This document shows, one piece after another, positions 21,135 to 30,249 of a stretch of DNA of 33,129 nt; the first letter of the stretch is position 1; every line of letters begins with the position of its first letter. This stretch comes from Prevotella sp. (GTDB taxonomy: Bacteria; Bacteroidota; Bacteroidia; Bacteroidales; Bacteroidaceae). The notes beneath the pieces were generated by a model. That model saw only the letters and a program-made list of their open reading frames with translations. It was not told the DNA's origin and ran no database searches. The stretch is from positions 1 to 33,129 of the forward strand of contig JAGAAJ010000051.1 of the NCBI GenBank assembly GCA_017615355.1. The letters run 5' to 3'. Position numbers and translations under genes: made by a program.

Positions 21135-22850
21135 TCAAGCTTCGCGCTGACGGGTACCCATACGGGCCTCAACGACGTTGACGACATAGTCGCCGAGCTT
21201 CTCGCACTCGTTGATGAGGTCCATGTAGACAGTACCTTCGGCATAGGTGTATTCGTGGTTGTTGATGTCGATGATGTTCTGCGCCTTCAGCTGGTTGCGG
21301 AAGTTGTTGATTTCGTTCTCGATGTTGAACGTGCGGTTGACGTCGTAGCTCTCCTTGCGTCCGCCCATCAGCTGGTTCATCTGCTGGAGGGCATTCTCCG
21401 TCAGGCCCATCATCTGGTGCAGATGACTGTACTGGTGCTCGTTGAAGTGATCCTGCTTACCATTGTACTTGCGACGAATGGTGCGAGCCATGTTGTAGCA
21501 GGCGTCGCCGATGCTCTCCAGTTCGCTGATCTCACGCAGCATAGCACGAATCTTGCCCTTCGTCTCATCAGAGAGGTGGGCATCGCTGACCTGCTCCAGA
21601 TACTTCGCAATCTCCAGCTCCATATTGTCGCTGATGCCCTCATATTTCTCGATGCGTGTGAAGAGCTTGTTGAACTTCTCGTCATCCTGCTTCTTGCCCG
21701 TCAGCGACGACGACTCGTTGAGCAGCACCTGCACCATGCCAAACATGCGCTGCATGCGCTCAGAGAACGACTGTATCTCCTTCTGTGCCTCGAGGACTGA
21801 GAGCTCAGGCGTCTTCATGAAGCCGGCTGTGATGAAGTGCAGGCGGAAGTCTTCCTCCTCGTCCACCTTCTTCGACTTGATGACCCAGCACACAAACTTC
21901 TCTATCTGCGGAATAAACCAGATGAGGATGCCTGCGTTGATGACATTGAAGCCCGTGTGGAAGGCGGCCAAGGTGAAGTTCAGCTTCGACTGGATAGGGG
22001 AATCGGCCTGTCCCATTACATTGTCGACAATATAAACCACACCATCGATGAACCAGCGGAACACTATCAGGATCCAGATGACGCCGAACACGTTGAAGAA
22101 CATGTGCGCCAAGGCGGCACGGCGAGCCTGGGTGTTGGCCGAGAGGGCTGCGAGGTTCGAGGTGATGGTAGTGCCGATGTTCTCGCCCAGCACCAGTGCA
22201 ATACCTTGATAGATAGGCATGGCGCCACTGCCGCAGAGCAGCATCGTGATGGCCATCACAGCTGCCGACGACTGTACGCAGAACGTGAGCACACCACCCA
22301 ACAGCAGGAACACCAGCGTAGTCCAGAAGGAGTTGGGGTCAAACGACTGGAAGAACGCCAGCACCTGCGGGTTATGTCCCAGATCCATCTCATTGCCCGT
22401 CATGCGCAGTGTGGTCAGTCCCAGGAGCAGCAGGCCCAAGCCAAAGAGGAAGTCGCCGATGTAGCGGTGCTTCTTCATATAGATGAGGATGATGCCCATG
22501 AAGAATCCCACATAGCTCACAATGCTGATGTCGAAGGATGCTCCCAAAGCCATGATCCAGGCAGTGAGCGTGGTGCCTATATTGGCACCCATGATGACCG
22601 AGATGGCCTGTGCCAGCGTCAGCAAACCTGCGTTGACAAACGAGACGGTCATCACCGTGGTGGCCGTCGACGACTGCACCGATGCCGTGACGACGGTACC
22701 CGTCAACATGCCGGTAAAGCGGTTGGTGGTCATGGCACCCAGCACATGGCGCAGCTGCGGGCCGGCCATCTTCTGCAGGGCGTCGCTCATCGACTTCATA
22801 CCGAACATCAGCAGAGCCAAGGAGCCAAGGAGCTTGAAGAGTATCAGCAT
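21135..22850 (-). CDS. Na/Pi cotransporter family protein with PhoU-like C-terminus
   Basis: 571 residues. The N-terminal half contains two Na_Pi_cotrans repeats with the signature QSSTATT and QSSAAVM motifs and paired MGANIGTT and LGENIGTT turns, over about eight membrane helices. From about residue 335 the protein is soluble and helical, like PhoU. This architecture (NptA/YjbB-like) is widespread in bacteria and moves phosphate with sodium across the inner membrane, often as efflux. It begins 57 bp after the ferredoxin oxidoreductase beta gene, in a gap made of short repeats and without a visible promoter, so it may be read from the upstream operon. Confidence 0.9.
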   Translation of the reverse strand: MLILFKLLGSLALLMFGMKSMSDALQKMAGPQLRHVLGAMTTNRFTGMLTGTVVTASVQSSTATTVMTVSFVNAGLLTLAQAISVIMGANIGTTLTAWIMALGASFDISIVSYVGFFMGIILIYMKKHRYIGDFLFGLGLLLLGLTTLRMTGNEMDLGHNPQVLAFFQSFDPNSFWTTLVFLLLGGVLTFCVQSSAAVMAITMLLCGSGAMPIYQGIALVLGENIGTTITSNLAALSANTQARRAALAHMFFNVFGVIWILIVFRWFIDGVVYIVDNVMGQADSPIQSKLNFTLAAFHTGFNVINAGILIWFIPQIEKFVCWVIKSKKVDEEEDFRLHFITAGFMKTPELSVLEAQKEIQSFSERMQRMFGMVQVLLNESSSLTGKKQDDEKFNKLFTRIEKYEGISDNMELEIAKYLEQVSDAHLSDETKGKIRAMLREISELESIGDACYNMARTIRRKYNGKQDHFNEHQYSHLHQMMGLTENALQQMNQLMGGRKESYDVNRTFNIENEINNFRNQLKAQNIIDINNHEYTYAEGTVYMDLINECEKLGDYVVNVVEARMGTRQREA

Positions 22851-22860
22851 AGCGTTGGGG

Positions 22861-22904
22861 GTGTGAGGTAAGAGTTGAGAGGTGTGAAGTAAGAGGTGTG
22901 AGAG
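22861..22904. repeat. AGGTGTGAGGTAAGAG short repeats between korB and the Na/Pi gene
   Basis: Irregular 7-8 nt units (GTGTGAGGTAAGAG, TTGAGAGGTGTGAAG, TAAGAGGTGTGAGAG). These are the reverse complement of the repeat embedded in ribF at 17784-17830. Confidence 0.7.
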
Positions 22905-22907
22905 GGA

Positions 22908-23915
22908 TTATTTCACTTCCCAGATATCATTGGTCTCAAGCAGCTCCATGAAGTTGTGGTACTTCTTCTGAGCTGAGACATCGGCCAGCTGCTGGTGCAC
23001 AGCCTCGTCGTAGGTGGGAGCCTCCACGTCGCGGATGACACCGAGGGCGATGGGGAATCCGTCTTCAGGCGACATCATGGCGAGCTTCAGCTGCAGGGTG
23101 TTATCCTCACAGTGGGCGTCGTGCACGAGGACGTCGTCGATGGTGTAGCCGTCCTTGCCAATCTCCACCACCTTCAGGCCGAAGCCCTGCTGCACCAGTC
23201 CGAACTCGTTGTTCTCGCCAAAGACGAGTTTCTCGCCGTGACGTACATAGATAGCGTTCTTCTTACGGCCCTCGTTGTTGTAGACGATATCGTGGCAGTG
23301 GTCGTTGAAGATGACACAGTTCTGCAGCACCTCGGTGACGCTGGCACCCTTGTGCTCATAGGCGGCCTTCAACACCTCGATGGAGCCCTTGGCATCGGTG
23401 GCCACACAACGGGCGAAGAAATGTCCGCGGGCACCAAAGCACAGCTCAGCCGGACGGAACGGATCCTCGACTGTACCGTAAGGGCTCGACTTGCTAACGA
23501 ATCCACGTGGGCTGGTGGGGCTGTACTGTCCCTTCGTCAGACCATAGATGCGGTTGTTGAGCAGGATCATATTCAGATCGATGTTGCGGCGCATGGCATG
23601 GATGAAGTGGTTGCCGCCAATAGCCAAGCCGTCACCATCGCCACTAATCTGCCAGATACACAGCTTCGGATTGACGATCTTAGCGCCTGTAGCTATAGCA
23701 GCAGCACGGCCGTGAATGGTCTGCATGGCATAGGTGTTGACGTAATACGGCAGACGGCTTGAACAGCCAATGCCTGAGATGACGGCCATCTCGTGAGGTG
23801 CAACACCCGTCTCTGCCATCGCCTTGTGCAGCGAAGCCAGGAAGAAATGGTCGCCACAACCCGGACACCACCTGGGTTGTCCTTTCTTATAATCGTTGAA
23901 TGTATACTCGTTCAT
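22908..23915 (-). CDS. korB: 2-oxoacid:ferredoxin oxidoreductase, beta subunit
   Basis: 335 residues, starting at ATG 23915 (MNEYTFNDYKKGQ). It has the thiamine-diphosphate site GDGDGLAIGGNH with the following NNRIYGLTKGQ, and cysteines CPGCGDH near the N-terminus plus GIGCSSRLPYY, as in 2-oxoglutarate and other 2-oxoacid:ferredoxin oxidoreductase beta chains. With the alpha chain it oxidatively decarboxylates a 2-oxoacid to acyl-CoA, reducing ferredoxin. It lies 10 nt after the alpha gene. The 2-oxoglutarate specificity (korB) is the likeliest but not proven by sequence alone. Confidence 0.88.
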   Translation of the reverse strand: MNEYTFNDYKKGQPRWCPGCGDHFFLASLHKAMAETGVAPHEMAVISGIGCSSRLPYYVNTYAMQTIHGRAAAIATGAKIVNPKLCIWQISGDGDGLAIGGNHFIHAMRRNIDLNMILLNNRIYGLTKGQYSPTSPRGFVSKSSPYGTVEDPFRPAELCFGARGHFFARCVATDAKGSIEVLKAAYEHKGASVTEVLQNCVIFNDHCHDIVYNNEGRKKNAIYVRHGEKLVFGENNEFGLVQQGFGLKVVEIGKDGYTIDDVLVHDAHCEDNTLQLKLAMMSPEDGFPIALGVIRDVEAPTYDEAVHQQLADVSAQKKYHNFMELLETNDIWEVK

Positions 23916-23925
23916 AGCTTTTTGT

Positions 23926-25821
23926 TTAATCGGACATGGAAAGACTGACTGATGATATACGTGTGCGGCGCGGCTCAAGGATGTTCTCGAAAGCCTCTAC
24001 AAGTTCGCTGACCACGAAGGGCTGACCCTTGACCTGGTTGAACTGATAAGGCACAAACTCGTCGACTTGAGAGCGCAGGTAAGCGGCCAGCTGACCGAGG
24101 TTCTGCTCGGCCACAACCACATTGGGATACTTGCTCAGCACACGGGTGGTATTCTTAGGCAGCGGGTTGATATAGCGGAACTGTGCCAGGGCCACGCGAT
24201 GGCCTTTCTTACGCAGCTCTTGCATAGCACTATAGAGATGGCCATAGGTGGAGCCGAAGCCCACGATAAGCAGGTCGGCACGGTCGCGGTCACCCTCCAC
24301 TACGAGGTCGGGAACGGGTATGCGGGCCACCTTCTCGGCACGCAGACGGCACATCTCGTCGTGGTTCTCGGGGTCGGTGCTGATGGCGCCGGTACGTCCG
24401 TCTTTCTCCAGACCGCCCAGGATATGCGTGTAGCCCTCCTGCCCGGGGATGGCCCAGTAGCGCACCAGTGTCTCCGGGTCACGGAAATAGGGCGTATAGT
24501 GTCCTTTCAGCTCTGGCGTAACATAATGAGGATTGATGTCTTCCAGTTCGTCCATTGACTCGGGCAGTAGGAAGGCGCCGCTGCCGTTGGCTACGAAGGC
24601 GTCGGTCAGCAGCACGACAGGCGTCAGGTGCTCTAGTGCCATCTTTGCGGCATCGAAAGCTGCATCGAAGCAGTCCGTCGGACTGAGGGCGGCGATGACA
24701 GGCATCGGACTCTCACCATTACGGCCGTAGAGAGCCTGCAACAGGTCGGTCTGCTCACTCTTTGTGGGCAGGCCTGTCGAGGGGCCGCCGCGCTGTACGT
24801 CGATGACCACGAGGGGCAGCTCGTCGATAACGGCCAGGTTCATAGCCTCGCTCTTCAGACAGATGCCAGGGCCGGAGGTGCTGGTGGCAGCAAGGGCACC
24901 CGCAAAGGCTGCACCAACAGCTGATGCGCAGCCGCTGATCTCGTCTTCGCATTGCACGGTGATGACGCCGCAGGACTTGTGCTTCGACAGCTCATGCAGG
25001 ATATCGGTAGCCGGTGTGATGGGATAGCTGCCAAGATAGAGCGGCAGACCTGCCTTCTCAGCGGCGGCAATGAGACCATAAGCCGTGGCCTTGTTGCCTG
25101 TGATGTCCATATAGCGACCGGGCTCTTTCACGCTCGACTCGATGCGATAAACGTTGGTAGCTGACGAGTGGGTGTTGTGACCATAATCATAGCCTGCCTG
25201 TATCACTTTGATGTTGGCCTCGGCGATGGCGGGCTTCTTGGCGAACTTCTCCTTCAGGAAGTTGGCCACGAGGTTGAGGTCGCGGTCGAAGAGCCAGCAC
25301 ACAAGACCCAGGGCGAACATATTGCGGCACTTCAGCATGGCCTTGTTGTCCATGCCGGAGTCTTCCAATGCAGCCTTCACCATCTGTGTCATGGGACAGG
25401 CAATGACGCGATCAGCATCGATGTCCATCTCACCGAGATAGTCTTCCGTCTTAAACTGTGCCTTCTCCAGATCCTTCGGACCGAAGCTGTCGGTATCGAT
25501 AATAATGGTTGCCCCGGGCTTAGCATAGCGATACTGAGTCTTCAGAGCTGCAGCATTCATAGCCACCAATACGTCGCACAGGTCACCAGGCGTGTAGACC
25601 TTGCCTGCGCCGATGTGCACCTGAAAGCCGCTGACGCCAGTCAGTGAGCCCTGCGGGGCGCGGATGTCTGCGGGATAGTCGGGGAACGTTGAGATGCCAT
25701 TGCCAACGGTGGCGCTGACGGTAGAAAAAATGTTACCAGCCAGCTGCATGCCATCGCCGGAGTCTCCTGAGAAGCGAACCACCACTTGGTCGAGTTCTTT
25801 CACTTCCAATTTTTCAGCCAT
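23926..25821 (-). CDS. korA: 2-oxoacid:ferredoxin oxidoreductase, fused gamma-alpha subunit
   Basis: 631 residues, starting at ATG 25821 (MAEKLEVKELDQVVVRF). The gamma domain comes first (about 10-190, FSGDSGDGMQLAGNIFS), then the alpha pyrimidine-binding domain (ITGNKATAYGLIAAAEKAG, SYPITPATDI, VQRGGPSTGLPTKSEQTDL) and the C-terminal domain (LLIVGFGSTYGH, AEQNLGQLAAYLRS). The fusion of gamma and alpha is the normal form in many Bacteroidetes. It partners with the beta subunit encoded just downstream. No ferredoxin (delta) subunit gene is adjacent. Confidence 0.88.
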   Translation of the reverse strand: MAEKLEVKELDQVVVRFSGDSGDGMQLAGNIFSTVSATVGNGISTFPDYPADIRAPQGSLTGVSGFQVHIGAGKVYTPGDLCDVLVAMNAAALKTQYRYAKPGATIIIDTDSFGPKDLEKAQFKTEDYLGEMDIDADRVIACPMTQMVKAALEDSGMDNKAMLKCRNMFALGLVCWLFDRDLNLVANFLKEKFAKKPAIAEANIKVIQAGYDYGHNTHSSATNVYRIESSVKEPGRYMDITGNKATAYGLIAAAEKAGLPLYLGSYPITPATDILHELSKHKSCGVITVQCEDEISGCASAVGAAFAGALAATSTSGPGICLKSEAMNLAVIDELPLVVIDVQRGGPSTGLPTKSEQTDLLQALYGRNGESPMPVIAALSPTDCFDAAFDAAKMALEHLTPVVLLTDAFVANGSGAFLLPESMDELEDINPHYVTPELKGHYTPYFRDPETLVRYWAIPGQEGYTHILGGLEKDGRTGAISTDPENHDEMCRLRAEKVARIPVPDLVVEGDRDRADLLIVGFGSTYGHLYSAMQELRKKGHRVALAQFRYINPLPKNTTRVLSKYPNVVVAEQNLGQLAAYLRSQVDEFVPYQFNQVKGQPFVVSELVEAFENILEPRRTRISSVSLSMSD

Positions 25822-25863
25822 AGCTTTTGTTACTGTTTTGTATATAATATTGTGTTCAGTGTG

Positions 25864-25894
25864 CAAAGTTCGCCAAATTTATCCAAAAAACAAA
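25864..25894 (-). promoter_or_regulatory. probable promoter of korAB
   Basis: Minus strand TTTG (25891-25894), 19-bp spacer, GAACTTTG (25864-25871), where the usual TA of the -7 box is GA. The spacing is right and the leader to 25821 is about 40 nt. Confidence 0.5.
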
Positions 25895-25927
25895 ACTTTT
25901 TTTAAGAAATCGTCAAAAAACACTTCA

Positions 25928-27781
25928 TTATCTATCGTCTGTGCCATAGTTGATACGGCGAGCCTGTATTTCATTGGCACGTTTTGCAGAAGCATCGGAT
26001 AGCTCGCCCTTGATAAAGCGCTCCATGATAAGCCCGCCGATGGGCACGCCGTAGGTGGCACCCCAACCACCATTCTCCACATAGACGGCAACGGCAATCT
26101 GCGGCTCGTCCATCGGTGCGAAGCCCATGAACACGCTGTGGTCGTGGCCTCTGTTCTGAGCAGTACCAGTCTTGCCGCAAGGCACGAAATCGTAGTGTGC
26201 AAGGGCCTTACAGGTGCCGCCGAGTGCTGCTGAACGCATACCCTTGACAATCAGGTCGTAGGCCCATTCAGGCGCCATGCTATAGCGACGTGTGGTATAG
26301 AGTGAGTCGAGTGGTTCGCCTTCAATCTCATGAACCACATGGGGTGTGATGAACCAGCCACGATTGGCGATGGTGGCTCCGAGATTGGCTATCTGCAAGG
26401 GCGTAGCGTTCACCTCGCCCTGACCGATGGCGATGGAGATAATGGTGAGGCCGTTCCAGCGATCCTGATAGTGGCTGTCGTAGAACTCGGCATTGGGAAT
26501 GAGGCCGCGTTTCTCGCCAGGCAGGTCGACACCCAGGGGACGACCGAAGCCCATCGACACCATGTAGTCGCGCCATGTGTTCATCGCATTCTGCACAGTG
26601 CCATATTTCGTGGTATTGCCCAGCATATGGTAGAGGCCCCAGCAGAAGAAACCATTACATGACGTGCTGATGGCAGGCACCAAGGGAAGCGGCGAACCAT
26701 GACCATGACAGCCCACACGCAGGCCTTTGAAGACAAAGCCTCGATAGCAGGGATAAGGTGTCTGTGCCGTGATAATGCCCTCGCTGAGGAAGGTAAGGCC
26801 TTGCGTTGTCTTGAACGTCGAGCCTGGCGGATACTGACCCATAATGCTGCGGTTGAGCAGAGGTTTCCAAGGATCTTGTCCCAGCTCCTTGTGACTCTTT
26901 GAGCGCTGGCGACCTACCATGATACGTGGATCGTAGGTGGGCGACGAGGCCATGCAGAGCACCTCGCCCGTTTTCGGCTCGATGGCCACGATGCTGCCAA
27001 TCTTTCCTTCCAACAAGCGCTCAGCCAGCGCCTGCAAATCCTTGTCGATGGCGAGGGTGAGGTTCTTGCCAGGTACGGGCTTTTTGTCCATGGCACCATT
27101 CTGATAACTTCCTTGAATACGTCCGTGGGCATCTCGCAGCAGCACCTGTATGCCCTTCTCGCCGCGTAGTTGTTTCTCATAGAAACGCTCCACGCCCAGC
27201 TTGCCGATATAGTCGCCGGGCAGGTAATAGTCGTCAGCCTCGATATCGGCCTCGCTCACCTCGGCCACATCGCCCAGCACATGGGCTGCGTAGGGATATT
27301 CATACTGGCGGATACTACGCTTCTGCACGGAGAAGCCGGGGAAACGGTAGGACTTCTCCTGAAAGACGGAGAAGTCGTATTCAGAGAGCTGACTGATCAG
27401 CCTTTGCGGTGTATAGGGTGAGTAGCCCGGGTTGCGATGCCTGTCATGCATCGCCTGAACGCATCTCTCAAAGTCCTCGCGGGTGATGTTGAGGGTGTTG
27501 CAGAATTCCAGCGTGTCGAAGCGGTCACGGGCCTCTTTCTCCACCACCATAATATCATAGCTGGGCTGGTTGTAGACCAGCAGCGTGCCATTGCGATCGG
27601 TGATGATGCCACGGGCAGGATAGTCTATCTTCTGAAGGAAAGCATTGTTATCGGCGTTCTGCTTATAGTCGTCGCTCATCAGCTGCAGGCTGAGCAGGCG
27701 CAGGATATAGACTGCGACAATGACGACAGCCACCAGTCCCACCACGTATTTCCTGTATTCCAGCCCGTAGTCCTTCTTCAT
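25928..27781 (-). CDS. mrdA: penicillin-binding protein 2 (elongasome transpeptidase)
   Basis: 617 residues, starting at ATG 27781. One N-terminal membrane anchor (about residues 11-30) is followed by the PBP dimerisation domain and the transpeptidase with all three motifs: STFK (Ser321), SCN (374-376) and KTGT (537-540). It cross-links peptidoglycan in the periplasm during lateral wall growth with MreBCD. It is the last of five genes in the cluster, 23 nt after mreD. In Bacteroides-type clusters rodA usually follows; here the next gene is korA. Confidence 0.95.
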   Translation of the reverse strand: MKKDYGLEYRKYVVGLVAVVIVAVYILRLLSLQLMSDDYKQNADNNAFLQKIDYPARGIITDRNGTLLVYNQPSYDIMVVEKEARDRFDTLEFCNTLNITREDFERCVQAMHDRHRNPGYSPYTPQRLISQLSEYDFSVFQEKSYRFPGFSVQKRSIRQYEYPYAAHVLGDVAEVSEADIEADDYYLPGDYIGKLGVERFYEKQLRGEKGIQVLLRDAHGRIQGSYQNGAMDKKPVPGKNLTLAIDKDLQALAERLLEGKIGSIVAIEPKTGEVLCMASSPTYDPRIMVGRQRSKSHKELGQDPWKPLLNRSIMGQYPPGSTFKTTQGLTFLSEGIITAQTPYPCYRGFVFKGLRVGCHGHGSPLPLVPAISTSCNGFFCWGLYHMLGNTTKYGTVQNAMNTWRDYMVSMGFGRPLGVDLPGEKRGLIPNAEFYDSHYQDRWNGLTIISIAIGQGEVNATPLQIANLGATIANRGWFITPHVVHEIEGEPLDSLYTTRRYSMAPEWAYDLIVKGMRSAALGGTCKALAHYDFVPCGKTGTAQNRGHDHSVFMGFAPMDEPQIAVAVYVENGGWGATYGVPIGGLIMERFIKGELSDASAKRANEIQARRINYGTDDR

Positions 27782-27804
27782 CAATCACCGATTAACAATA
27801 ACCG

Positions 27805-28302
27805 TTATTTCCTGACCGTTTCAAATGCCATGATAAGGGCGAGGGTAAGCAGGGCGCTGGCGCCGGCACACTGCAGGCAATAGAGCCAGGCAGCTAAGGT
27901 GAAGGCCTCCAGCACGAAGAAGACGAGACAGAAGATGACAACAAGAATGGCGGCAAGGCTAAGGAAATGCCACATACCCAAGGAGCGTACCGACGACTTG
28001 ATATCGGGCTCGGCATCGCGAGGAAGGAAGAGCTCGATCAGGTTGGGCTGCACCATACCGATAATAGTGAGCGAGGCAGCGGTGACGCCCGGTGTGTTGC
28101 GGAACATATCAACAGCCAAGCCGAGGAAGAAACTCCACAGCAGGGCACCCCATCGCGGATAGCCGCGTGGCAGGGCGATGATGAAATAGACGACCATCAG
28201 CGGCGTGGCCACATTGAACAGCCAGATGCGGTCGAACACCAGCACCTGCAGCAGGCATACGATGATGCAGACAAACAGCCGTCGTAGAATATCTATTGTC
28301 AT
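27805..28302 (-). CDS. mreD: rod shape-determining protein MreD
   Basis: 165 residues with about five hydrophobic helices and the family-like PLMVVYFIIALPRG and FFLGLAVDMFRNTPG segments. It is an inner-membrane component of the elongasome. The start at 28302 is 6 nt after the mreC stop. Confidence 0.9.
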   Translation of the reverse strand: MTIDILRRLFVCIIVCLLQVLVFDRIWLFNVATPLMVVYFIIALPRGYPRWGALLWSFFLGLAVDMFRNTPGVTAASLTIIGMVQPNLIELFLPRDAEPDIKSSVRSLGMWHFLSLAAILVVIFCLVFFVLEAFTLAAWLYCLQCAGASALLTLALIMAFETVRK

Positions 28303-28308
28303 GGTGTC

Positions 28309-29169
28309 TTAGTTTGCCACTGCCATAGAGTCGCGTGCAGCTTTCAGCAACTGCAAGCGCTCAGGGAATGTATCGTCAGTAATGATACTGACCTCGCGCA
28401 GACGGCTGAAGTCGGTATTCAGCCTTACGCGAAGCCGATAGGACAGACCGTCGGCCGAGTTGCCGATGGCCATGATTTTGCCGATGGTAATACCCGGCGG
28501 GAAGATGTCGCTGTAGCCGCTGGTCTCTACCCACTCGCCGGTGTTGAACTGTGCATGTCGAGGCACATCCTCCATGAAGGCATCGGTGGCGCTGCTGCCA
28601 TCCCAGGCCATATAGCCGAAATAGCCGTGATTGCGGATGGCGCAGCTGACACGTGAGTGCACATTCAACAAAGGCATCACCACACTATAATGCTCACCTG
28701 CCAAATAGACCACGCCAACCAAGCCTGTACCGCTGATTACACCCATATCGGGAAGTACGCCATCGGCGCGTCCACGGTCAACAGTAATCAAGTTGTCGGG
28801 CCGTCGCAGGCTGTTGCTCACAACCTTGGCAGGCAGAAGATGCAACTCGCCGATAACGTCCTGCATGATGCTGTCGGCAAGGGCTGTGTCGCCTTTCAAG
28901 TCAAGCAGCTCCTGCCGTACATGGCTGAGCTGTTGCTCCAGAGCGATGTTCTCGTCAGTAAGCTGACGTGCACGCTCTTCCAAGCTAAAGAATTGCTCGA
29001 TGCCGGATTGCCACTCGTAGACCTTGCCGACGACGGCATTGGCCGACGAGACCCACACACTACCCTGATAGCTGTTGTAGCGGAACAGCAATACCACACA
29101 GACTAGCTCCAGAAATAGGAACAGCAGCCAGTGGAAGTTCTTGGTGAAGAACGCTATCAGGTTCTGCAT
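28309..29169 (-). CDS. mreC: rod shape-determining protein MreC
   Basis: 286 residues: one membrane anchor (about 12-30), a coiled coil (about 60-100, ERARQLTDENIALEQQLSHV), then the periplasmic beta-barrel domain (VDRGRADGVLPDMGVISGTGLVG, ETSGYSDIFPPGITIG). It links cytoplasmic MreB to PBP2 in the periplasm. The start is 1 nt after the mreB stop. Confidence 0.95.
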   Translation of the reverse strand: MQNLIAFFTKNFHWLLFLFLELVCVVLLFRYNSYQGSVWVSSANAVVGKVYEWQSGIEQFFSLEERARQLTDENIALEQQLSHVRQELLDLKGDTALADSIMQDVIGELHLLPAKVVSNSLRRPDNLITVDRGRADGVLPDMGVISGTGLVGVVYLAGEHYSVVMPLLNVHSRVSCAIRNHGYFGYMAWDGSSATDAFMEDVPRHAQFNTGEWVETSGYSDIFPPGITIGKIMAIGNSADGLSYRLRVRLNTDFSRLREVSIITDDTFPERLQLLKAARDSMAVAN

Positions 29170-29170
29170 C

Positions 29171-30193
29171 CTAACGCATCAGGAATGAGAAGCGGTCGAC
29201 GTTTTTCAGAGCAATACCTGCACCCTTGGCCACGCTGTGCAGCGGGTCTTCAGGCACACGGAAGGGGATGTTGATTTTATCGGTAAGACGCTTGTCGAGA
29301 CCACGCAGCAGGGCACCACCACCTGTGAGGTAGATACCATTCTGCACGATGTCGGCATACAGTTCGGGCGGTGTGTGCTCAAGGGCTGACAGCACGGCGT
29401 TCTCAATCTTTGCCACCGTCTTGTCGAGGCAATGAGCAATCTCCTGATAGCACACAGGCACCTCCATAGGCAGAGCCGTGATGCGGTTGGGGCCATGAAC
29501 AACGTAGTCTTCGGGGCCTTCGTCACCCAAATCGGTAAGGGCGGCACCCACGTTGATCTTGATACGTTCGGCCATACGCTCCGACACCTTCACGTTGTGC
29601 TGGCGCGCCATATATTCCTGAATGTCGGCAGTGAGGTCGTCGCCGGCAGTACGGATGCTGTTGTTGCTGACAATACCACCCAGCGAGATGACGGCAATCT
29701 CGGTCGAGCCGCCGCCGATGTCAACAATCATATTACCCTCAGGAGCCTCTACGTCGATACCGATACCAATAGCTGCTGCCATCGGCTCGAAAATCAGGAA
29801 CACGTCGCGTCCGTCGGCATGCTCGGCAGAGTCACGCACAGCACGCAGCTCCACCTCGGTAGAGCCCGAGGGTACGCCGATGACCATGCGCAGGGAGGGT
29901 GAGAAGAAATGATGGCCCGTGTGAACCATCTTGATCAGTCCGCGCATCATCTGCTCGCAAGCGGAGAAGTCGGCGATGACACCGTCGCGCAGCGGGCGCA
30001 CGGTGCGGATGTTGTCGTGTGTCTTTTCGTACATCATCTTGGCCCTCTCGCCCACGGCAATCATCTTGTCGGTGCGGCGGTCCATAGCCACCACTGATGG
30101 CTCATCGACGACAATCTTGTCGCCGCTGATGATAATGGTATTCGCTGTGCCAAGGTCCATGGCCAGCTCTTGTCTGAAACTGAAGAATCCCAT
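29171..30193 (-). CDS. mreB: rod shape-determining protein MreB (bacterial actin)
   Basis: 340 residues with the actin-fold ATP motifs: MDLGTANTII (phosphate 1), VDIGGGSTEIAVISLGG (phosphate 2) and YLTGGGALLRGLD (adenosine). It forms membrane-bound filaments that position wall synthesis. The gene lies 54 nt after purH, with a stem-loop in between, and heads mreBCD-mrdA. Confidence 0.97.
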   Translation of the reverse strand: MGFFSFRQELAMDLGTANTIIISGDKIVVDEPSVVAMDRRTDKMIAVGERAKMMYEKTHDNIRTVRPLRDGVIADFSACEQMMRGLIKMVHTGHHFFSPSLRMVIGVPSGSTEVELRAVRDSAEHADGRDVFLIFEPMAAAIGIGIDVEAPEGNMIVDIGGGSTEIAVISLGGIVSNNSIRTAGDDLTADIQEYMARQHNVKVSERMAERIKINVGAALTDLGDEGPEDYVVHGPNRITALPMEVPVCYQEIAHCLDKTVAKIENAVLSALEHTPPELYADIVQNGIYLTGGGALLRGLDKRLTDKINIPFRVPEDPLHSVAKGAGIALKNVDRFSFLMR

Positions 30194-30223
30194 TTGTGAA
30201 TTTTGTATTTTGTATGTTGACTG

Positions 30224-30249
30224 AAGAGGGATCGGCTTCGCCGACTCTT
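30224..30249 (-). promoter_or_regulatory. stem-loop between purH and mreB
   Basis: On the minus strand, immediately at the purH stop, AAGAG-CGGC and GCCG-CTCTT form an interrupted stem around GAA. No T-run follows, so it may be a weak attenuator or an RNA-processing or stability element that sets the ratio of purH to mre transcripts. Confidence 0.4.

Noticed and set aside
21837-22871. 344-codon plus-strand ORF opposite the Na/Pi transporter
   Set aside because: The His/Glu/Gln-rich composition is that of an antisense shadow; the minus strand carries the clear transporter motifs.
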